Below, in pieces: positions 58,952-64,000 of a DNA stretch of 64,000 nt. Positions within the stretch are counted from its first letter, which is position 1. Every line of letters begins with the position of its first letter. The stretch is from Levilactobacillus brevis. GTDB lineage: Bacteria > Bacillota > Bacilli > Lactobacillales > Lactobacillaceae. The notes below the pieces were generated by a model. The model ran no database searches. It was given only the letters and a program-made list of their open reading frames with translations, and was not told where the DNA came from. Both the position numbers and the translations under genes were made by a program. The stretch spans positions 2,604,001-2,668,000 of the forward strand of contig CP032931.1 in NCBI GenBank assembly GCA_003666485.1, given 5' to 3'.

Positions 58952-58988
58952 CATAAAAAAAGCACCGCAGGCACGCGGCGCTTCGTAA
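58952..58988 (-). terminator. Terminator of hpf
   Basis: On the minus strand AGCGCCGC pairs with GCGGTGCT (with one mismatch) around GTGCCT, followed by TTTTTTT. Confidence 0.85.
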
Positions 58989-58999
58989 ATTAAACTTAC

Positions 59000-59557
59000 T
59001 TAATCTTGATTATCGGCTTCGATCAAACCATACCGACCGTCATTGCGGCGGTAGACGATGCTGATACCATTGGTTTCAGCATCTTCATAGATAAAGAAGT
59101 CATGGCCTAGCATGTCCATTTGTAAGACGGCCTCTTCGTTATCCATTGGCTTCAACGAAACGCGCTTGGTGCGGACAACTTCTAATTCGTTACTGTCAGC
59201 TGATTTGTCACTGTCAGTATCTGGTGAGAAGTCGAGATTCTTGTATCCCTTCTCCCGTGACTTACGGTTGACTTTGGTCTTGTACTTGCGAATTTGACGT
59301 TCCAGCTTGTCCGTAACCAAGTCAACACTTGCATATAAGTCCGGAGAGGTTTCCTCTGCCCGTAATGTCAAGTATGGGAGTGGGATTGTTACTTCAACCT
59401 TCGCTGTCTTGTTTTGGTAGACCTTCAGGTTGACATGCGCAATTGCCTCAACATTGTTGTCGAAATATTTCTCCAACTTGCTGATACGCTTTTCAACGTA
59501 ATCCCGTATTGCGTCAGTAACTTCGATGTTTTCACCACGAATATTAAATGTGAGCAT
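59000..59557 (-). CDS. hpf: Long-form ribosome hibernation promoting factor
   Basis: 185 residues. N-terminal S30AE domain (NIRGENIEVTDAIRDYVEKRISKLEKYFDNN..., basic helix LERQIRKYKTKVNRKSREKG) and a C-terminal dimerisation domain from about 128 (VVRTKRVSLKPMDNEEAVLQMDMLGHDFFIYEDAETNGISIVYRRNDGRYGLI). This long form joins two 70S ribosomes into a 100S dimer in stationary phase. Its promoter is TTGTTT-17-TATAAT at 59643, with a hairpin in the leader. Confidence 0.96.
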   Translation of the reverse strand: MLTFNIRGENIEVTDAIRDYVEKRISKLEKYFDNNVEAIAHVNLKVYQNKTAKVEVTIPLPYLTLRAEETSPDLYASVDLVTDKLERQIRKYKTKVNRKSREKGYKNLDFSPDTDSDKSADSNELEVVRTKRVSLKPMDNEEAVLQMDMLGHDFFIYEDAETNGISIVYRRNDGRYGLIEADNQD

Positions 59558-59600
59558 AAAACTTCTCTCCCTTCAGCCAAGAGATCACTTGGCTTGCTCA

Positions 59601-59671
59601 GCATTAGAAGGACCACTCTTCTAATATGCTTTGCTTACACTTATTATAATAGAAAGCCCTACCAGAAACAA
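59601..59671 (-). promoter_or_regulatory. hpf promoter and leader hairpin
   Basis: Minus strand TTGTTT (59666-59671), 17 bp, TATAAT (59643-59648). The leader then contains GCATATTAGAAG and CTTCTAATGC (59601-59629), a strong stem with the loop AGTGGTC, about 45 bases before the start; it has no T-run, so it is not a terminator. Confidence 0.75.
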
Positions 59672-59697
59672 TTAATCTAATTATTTTTTCGGGGCAA

Positions 59698-60375
59698 CTA
59701 ACGCGCTAATGTCAGGCTGGTAACCGCTTTCGCCCCACCCAAATAAATTTGATCGGCGGCATGGCGCAACGTCCGCCCCGTCGTATAGACGTCATCTAGC
59801 AGTAAAACCCGGCGATTTGTCAGGAGTGACGCGGCATTGGGCGCCAAGGTAAAGGGCTGGGCTGTCCGCAACCGTGCCGCCCGGTCCTTAGCCGATTGCG
59901 GCTGTGCCTTGCGCGTGGCTTGGACCAACAACGCCTGTTGAAAGGGTTGGGTCTGTAGCCAGCCGGTGACCTGATTGAAGCCCCGCTGCTGCCAGGTCGC
60001 CTGATCCACCGGAATTGGCACCAACACGTCGTAGGTCTCTTTGGCCAGAGCCAAGCGCAACGGTTCCTGTAAGACCCGACGCAGCGTATAATCCCCCTGA
60101 AATTTGTACTGCTGCATGTACGCCTTCATCGCCGCGTCATAGACGTATACCGCGTGATTGACCAGTGGCCGCCCCGACCAGCGCTGACAATCCCGACAGA
60201 CGGTCTCATCCGTTTGCTGGCGGCCACACTGCGGACAGTGCTGACTGGAAATGGGTGTCAGGCGCGTTTGACACGCTCGACAGACCGCCGACCTGATCAA
60301 CGGGCCCCAGCGCCAGAGCTGGCTGACTGTCACCACGCCCCCGAGACGGCGGCCACACCAGACACACGCATTCAT
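59698..60375 (-). CDS. comFC: Competence protein ComFC (phosphoribosyltransferase-like)
   Basis: 225 residues. Two zinc-finger pairs at the N-terminus (CVWCGRRL, CRACQTRL, CPQCGRQQ, CRDCQRW) and a PRT domain with VLLLDDVYTTGRTLRHAAD near the C-terminus (PRPP-binding loop). ComFC cooperates with ComFA in DNA uptake and is homologous to GntX. It overlaps comFA by four bases (ATGA). No competence sigma-factor box was found upstream of the pair. Confidence 0.93.
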   Translation of the reverse strand: MNACVWCGRRLGGVVTVSQLWRWGPLIRSAVCRACQTRLTPISSQHCPQCGRQQTDETVCRDCQRWSGRPLVNHAVYVYDAAMKAYMQQYKFQGDYTLRRVLQEPLRLALAKETYDVLVPIPVDQATWQQRGFNQVTGWLQTQPFQQALLVQATRKAQPQSAKDRAARLRTAQPFTLAPNAASLLTNRRVLLLDDVYTTGRTLRHAADQIYLGGAKAVTSLTLAR

Positions 60376-61688
60376 GGTCGGCCCCCTTGACGCCGGCCCT
60401 GCAGATTCAGACGGGCAATCATCCCCCGGGCCAACCGCACCCGTCGCGTATAGCTGTGGCAGTAGCTGGTCACCTCGCCCGTGGGAAATTGGGCGCTTCG
60501 ACCGACCCGGCCGGCAATTTGCACCAACGCGGCCGTGGAAAAGACCGGGTCGTCCCCACCTAAGATCACGACCGCCACGTTGGGAAAGGTCACACCGCGC
60601 TCCAAAATCGTTGTCGTCACTAGAAATGAGACCTGACGATCACGCATGGCTTGGACCTTTTCCTGGCGGGACTCATCAGCCGCATGAACCGTCACCCCGC
60701 CAGCAATGCCGGCCCGGTGTAACGCTCGATCCACCAGCGCCAAATCGGCCACGTGTGGCACGAACAACAAGAAGCGCTGACCGGCCTGTTGATACGCCCG
60801 CAATTGCCGAATCAGCCGCAACGGTAATCTGCCATGCCCCAGCTGCTCACGCCACCGCCAGGCAATCTGCAAATCGATTTGCGGCAACAAATGGCCGTGA
60901 TAGCGCAACGGCACGTAGGTCACCGCCAACGTCTTTCGGGCCACGCGTTTTTGCAAGCCCTCACCAGGCGTTGCCGTTAGTAGCAAGTGACAACCCGTGG
61001 GCTTCTGGGCATGATCGATGGCGCGTTTTAACATGGGACTGGTGGCCAGCGGAAAGGCGTCGACCTCATCAACCACGATCAGGTCAAAGGCCGCTTGAAA
61101 CCGCAGCAGCTGATGTGTCGTGCAAATGGTCAGTGGACAATACCGGTAAGGCTGCGGCTGATTCCCATACAACACGGTCTGTGGCACGTCCGCAAAGGCT
61201 GACTGAAGTCGGGGCGCCAGTTCCAGACACACATCGACTCGCGGCGAGGTCCAAGCGACCCGCCAGCCCTGACCCAACGCCCACGCCAGCGCCGGGTACA
61301 CGATTTCCGTCTTCCCCGCGCCGGTGACTGCCCACAACAAGTGATTCGTCTGCGACTGGACGTGGGCCAATACGGACTGGGCCGCCACCTGCTGCTGGGC
61401 GCTCAGTTCACCATCCCAGGTCAGCCCACCATTGGCCAACTTTGGTAACTGATTCGGCTCAGGAATAGTGTATAATTTATGCTGAGAGGTCAAGCGCCCC
61501 AACTGTAGGCATTGCCGGCAATACCAGGCCTGATTGGCCAACCGATCCGTGGGCCCTAACCAGTGGCCACAGCGCTGACATTGCAACCGGGACCCCAGCG
61601 CCTTGAGCGCAGGCGTGGCCGTGAGATCAGGGGCAGGCGCCGCACGAAACGGGAGTTGCCGACCAAAAAACGCTTCCTTGTCTGTCAT
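60372..61688 (-). CDS. comFA: Competence ATPase/helicase ComFA
   Basis: 438 residues. A four-cysteine zinc finger near 38-80 (CQRCGHW, WYCRQCLQLG), then DEAD-type helicase motifs: Walker A AVTGAGKTEIVYPAL, Ia SPRVDVCLELAPRL, VVDEVDAFPL (motif II as DEVD), LLLTATPGE (III), and the C-terminal VTTTILERGVTFPNVAVVILGG with QIAGRVGRS. ComFA is the cytosolic ATPase that helps pull single-stranded DNA through ComEC; ComEC is not in the window. Its start is divergent from yigZ. Confidence 0.95.
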   Translation of the reverse strand: MTDKEAFFGRQLPFRAAPAPDLTATPALKALGSRLQCQRCGHWLGPTDRLANQAWYCRQCLQLGRLTSQHKLYTIPEPNQLPKLANGGLTWDGELSAQQQVAAQSVLAHVQSQTNHLLWAVTGAGKTEIVYPALAWALGQGWRVAWTSPRVDVCLELAPRLQSAFADVPQTVLYGNQPQPYRYCPLTICTTHQLLRFQAAFDLIVVDEVDAFPLATSPMLKRAIDHAQKPTGCHLLLTATPGEGLQKRVARKTLAVTYVPLRYHGHLLPQIDLQIAWRWREQLGHGRLPLRLIRQLRAYQQAGQRFLLFVPHVADLALVDRALHRAGIAGGVTVHAADESRQEKVQAMRDRQVSFLVTTTILERGVTFPNVAVVILGGDDPVFSTAALVQIAGRVGRSAQFPTGEVTSYCHSYTRRVRLARGMIARLNLQGRRQGGRP

Positions 61689-61764
61689 CCATCTTCCTCC
61701 TCTAGGTGTCTCTATAGATAACTCCGTAATAACGAGCCGATATTTTTTTGAAAGGTGTTTTTAA

Positions 61765-62427
61765 ATGGAAACTGATTACTTAACCATTCAAGCCAGCGGC
61801 AACCACGAGCTGGAAATCAAAAAATCACGCTTCATTGGCGATCTGGGCCGCGTGACGTCTGAGGATGAGGCCAAGGCTTTCATCGCCGCCGTCACTGCCC
61901 GAGAACCTAAGGCGACCCACCACTGCTGGGCCTACCTGATTGGTGAACACGACGAGATCCAACGGGAAAGTGACAACGGTGAACCCTCTGGGACCGCGGG
62001 CGTCCCCATTCTGACGGTGCTACAGCGTAATCACCTGCACAACGTCATTGCAGTCGTCACCCGGTACTTCGGGGGCATCAAGCTGGGCGCCGGCGGGTTG
62101 ATCCGCGCCTACAGCAATAGCACCTCCACGGCAATCGAAGCGGTCGGCGTGGTCAAATTGGTCCGCCAACAAGCCATGACGCTGACCGTGGACTACCCCC
62201 ACTTTGACCGGCTCAACCATTACCTGACGGAAAATAACATCGCCATCTTGGACACCAGTTATACCGATCAGGTCGCCATCACGATTGCCGTGGACCTCGC
62301 GGACGTCGCGGCAACGCAAACGGCCATTACCAATTTGCTGAGTGACCGGCTGACTCTCAAGCTCGGCGACATCGCCTACAACGAGGTTCCGGTCGAAATC
62401 AACGCCAGCAGCCGGAGCGATGACTGA
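61765..62427 (+). CDS. IMPACT family protein YigZ/YvyE
   Basis: 220 residues. N-terminal UPF0029/IMPACT domain (KKSRFIGDLGRVTSEDEAKAFIAAVTAREPKATHHCWAYLIG, DNGEPSGTAGVPILTVLQR, VVTRYFGGIKLGAGGLIRAYSNSTSTAI) and a C-terminal ferredoxin-like DUF1949 domain. Members bind ribosomes or nucleic acid; the function is not settled. It is divergent from comFA, as in many Bacillota, and starts at ATG behind GAAAGGTG. Confidence 0.9.
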   Translation: METDYLTIQASGNHELEIKKSRFIGDLGRVTSEDEAKAFIAAVTAREPKATHHCWAYLIGEHDEIQRESDNGEPSGTAGVPILTVLQRNHLHNVIAVVTRYFGGIKLGAGGLIRAYSNSTSTAIEAVGVVKLVRQQAMTLTVDYPHFDRLNHYLTENNIAILDTSYTDQVAITIAVDLADVAATQTAITNLLSDRLTLKLGDIAYNEVPVEINASSRSDD

Positions 62428-62521
62428 TATTGCCACAACTAAAGATTGAAATCGACATGAACCATTGTCACCACACGGTTCATGCCGTTAAACTTAGTCG
62501 TTTACAGCCCCGTAGTGGGGA

Positions 62522-62713
62522 CTGGTCGCCTACCGTCCGCCAAATATGGGTCGGAACGCGGTGGGCGGACCGGACCGAGCCTGAAAAGCGGTCTCGGCCT
62601 CGCTTTGAGCCGATGGCCCACGTCTCCAAGACGCCAGTCTCCTAAGCGGCATGAAACGCGCCGCTAAGGAGACTCCCACGGCTGAACCCATATTTGGCGA
62701 ACTCTCGGCTACA
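62522..62713 (+). repeat. Structured intergenic repeat core, copy 8
   Basis: Begins CTGGTCGCCTACCGTCCGCC and ends GGCGAACTCTCGGCTACAA. Outer arms CCAAATATGGGT and CCCATATTTGG; inner hairpin AGTCTCCTAAGCGGC with GCCGCTAAGGAGACT (one mismatch). Its first 60 or so bases closely match the fragment at 6187. Confidence 0.88.
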
Positions 62714-62878
62714 AGAGTACGTGCTACTAGCAGTCGGCTTAGTCCCAGATAGCAGGCAGAATCTCTGGCTGACACAAGCACTTGCTTTCACTAACATATT
62801 AGTAGACAGAACACTGTCGTTCCAGAAATCAGTCCGTTAACGCTACTTACAACCTGTTCACAATTGTCCATATATGAA

Positions 62879-62919
62879 AGGCGCCAACCTGCTCTCTCCA
62901 GCAGATTGGCGCCTTTTGC
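62879..62919. terminator. Bidirectional terminator between yigZ and lysR
   Basis: GGCGCCAACCTGCT pairs with AGCAGATTGGCGCC around CTCTCC, followed by TTTTGC on plus and TTTCATAT on minus. Confidence 0.85.
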
Positions 62920-62929
62920 ATTGTCTCAA

Positions 62930-63305
62930 TCTAAAGGTTGCAAGTACAAAAACACCTGATAATACTCAGCTGACAAGGATTGTGAACATGAAATTAGTCC
63001 ACACCGCCATCTGTAGCAGTCAGAGATTACCCGCAAAATTTGCAAGGAAATTTCTGAAATGGCAACGTTCATCCACATTAGTAGGCAACCTGTCACGTAG
63101 CCGTGAGTGAGCTAAATTTGGACTCAGCCGCGAGGTTGAAGACCGCCTTTTGGCTTCGACCGGTCCTTCCCACAGCGTCACGGTCCAAATTTGGCGAACG
63201 GTAAGGTGGCCAGCACAGAGCAAGGTGCGTTCAAAGACTAAATTTATCCCTGTAAACCCTGGTGTCACCATAAATTTAGCTACTTTTAAACTTGCAACCT
63301 TTAGA
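62930..63305. repeat. Complete long element with terminal inverted repeats
   Basis: About 376 bp, beginning TCTAAAGGTTGCAAGT and ending with its exact reverse complement (16 bp perfect). It contains a minus core (63094-63216) with an internal deletion. There is no open frame with a ribosome site and no clear target-site duplication in the flanks. The architecture resembles a non-autonomous MITE. Confidence 0.8.
63094..63216 (-). repeat. Structured repeat core, copy 9, with a 65 bp internal deletion
   Basis: Aligned with the copy at 55985 the sequence jumps from CTCAGCCG straight to CGAGGTTGAAG, removing the inner hairpin and half of the middle one while leaving the outer arms (CTAAATTTGGAC / GTCCAAATTTGG) intact. 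Confidence 0.85.
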
Positions 63306-63332
63306 CCTTGATACTGATTACCGCCAGCCCAT

Positions 63333-64000
63333 TCAATCCGCAAAGTCCACTTGCAGCTGCTTCACAAAGCTTTCAGCGATTGGCGTGAAGACCTGGTATT
63401 TCTTCCAAATGATATACATCTTCGTCTTCAGTTCTGGTGCCAAGGGGCGGAAGGTCAGCCCACTCTCAGCGCTGGTATCGCAGAGGCCTTTAAAGGTCAG
63501 CTCGACACCTAACCCGCTACGCACGAAGACGGAGCCGTTGAACGATAGATTCGTCGTCCCAATCAAATTCAAATCCAAAGTCTCATCCCCCGCCCACCGT
63601 GGAATGTCATTTTGAATCGACTGTTCCGAGCAAATCACGGCTTGTCCCCGCAAATCGGCTGGTGTGATGACAGCCTTTTGCGCTAGTGGATCCTGTTGGC
63701 GCATGACTACGCCCCAGGTGTCCGCTCCGGGCACTTCTAAATACGTGTACCGTTCCAGACTAGGTGGCTCCACGATAACCGCCAGATCGACCAATCCCCG
63801 GTCCAACCGGTCAGTTACCAATTCCGTATCTCCGCTGACTAGATGGAACCGTAAGTCCGGATATTGCTGGCGAAACCGACTGATGGCTTCCGCCAGATAA
63901 TGGATCAGCTGGGATTCCGCACAGCCAATGTAGATGTCACCACCCGTCAGCGTCGTCAGGGCCGCAAACTCAGCGCTAGTCTTATCCACCATCGCCAGAA
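63333..64000 (-). CDS. LysR-family transcriptional regulator (partial, C-terminal domain)
   Basis: The gene runs off the right edge of the window; about 220 C-terminal residues are present. They form the LysR substrate-binding domain: GGDIYIGCAESQLIHYLAEAISRFRQQYPDLRFHLVSGDTE, DLAVIVEPPSLERYTYLEVPGADTWGVVM, and LKTKMYIIWKKYQVFTPIAESFVKQL near the end. The DNA-binding helix-turn-helix is outside. The inducer and target genes cannot be told from here. Confidence 0.88.
   Translation of the reverse strand, partial: LAMVDKTSAEFAALTTLTGGDIYIGCAESQLIHYLAEAISRFRQQYPDLRFHLVSGDTELVTDRLDRGLVDLAVIVEPPSLERYTYLEVPGADTWGVVMRQQDPLAQKAVITPADLRGQAVICSEQSIQNDIPRWAGDETLDLNLIGTTNLSFNGSVFVRSGLGVELTFKGLCDTSAESGLTFRPLAPELKTKMYIIWKKYQVFTPIAESFVKQLQVDFAD

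Noticed and set aside
61689-61764. Search for a competence (ComX-type) box between comFA and yigZ
   Set aside because: No TACGAATA-like element was found in the 76 bp gap; competence control is not visible from this sequence.

Overview
This 64 kb window is a chromosomal segment of a low-to-mid GC Gram-positive bacterium, almost certainly a Lactobacillaceae species; a Levilactobacillus-like genome is my inference from the gene order, a DUF5776-type surface protein and roughly 50% GC judged by eye. Nearly all genes are housekeeping and most lie on the minus strand. There is no phage, IS transposase or CRISPR array.

Layout. 1-5.5 kb: end of exodeoxyribonuclease III, a DnaQ-like exonuclease, an aldo/keto reductase, and the ung-pta-tsaE-GNAT group, which is split by a repeat-filled gap. 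5.6-9.3 kb: a LURP-one-type protein, a BspA-like secreted surface protein, an orphan polar amino acid ABC ATPase. 9.3-15 kb: secG, esterase, rnr, smpB and a ClC antiporter. 15-16.3 kb: an LPXTG surface protein gene broken by a one-base deletion inside a hexanucleotide tract. 16.4-22.2 kb: the glycolytic block cggR-gap-pgk-tpiA-eno, broken into separate transcription units by internal terminators and promoters. 22.4-23.8 kb: two identical tRNA-Arg(CCG) genes flanking an ECF S-component gene. 23.8-25 kb: a LytTR regulator with a LiaF-like membrane protein. 25.3-30 kb: CtsR-controlled clpP, then whiA, yvcK, rapZ. 30.4-39.2 kb: a CoA-disulfide reductase-rhodanese fusion, an HdeD-like protein, SOS-controlled uvrBA, a GNAT and an HD-domain protein. 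39.7-45.3 kb: trxB, galU, gpsA, lgt, hprK, a phage-holin-4-type protein and a PspC protein. 45.6-55.4 kb: the phosphate regulon (phoU, two pstB, pstA, pstC, pstS behind a four-repeat PhoP box; phoR, phoP; a PDZ membrane protein) and prfB with its programmed frameshift. 56.3-62.4 kb: secA, hpf, comFC, comFA, yigZ. 63.3 kb to the end: a truncated LysR regulator.

The most unusual content is a family of noncoding, highly structured repeats, about 190 bp in the core, in the intergenic gaps. I count eight clear copies plus one 5' fragment, with several decayed relatives, in both orientations. Each core folds as an outer inverted-repeat stem enclosing two internal hairpins, and the arms change together from copy to copy, which suggests that base pairing itself is maintained. 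At least one copy sits in a larger element of about 376 bp with perfect 16 bp terminal inverted repeats, resembling a MITE; another copy appears nested inside a second such element. I recognise no described family that matches, but I could not search for one.

By function, the window joins carbon flux control (cggR operon, HPr kinase, YvcK, RapZ), DNA repair (ung, uvrBA, exonucleases), protein quality control and translation rescue (clpP, smpB, rnr, hpf, prfB), secretion (secA, secG, lgt), phosphate acquisition and a pair of competence genes.
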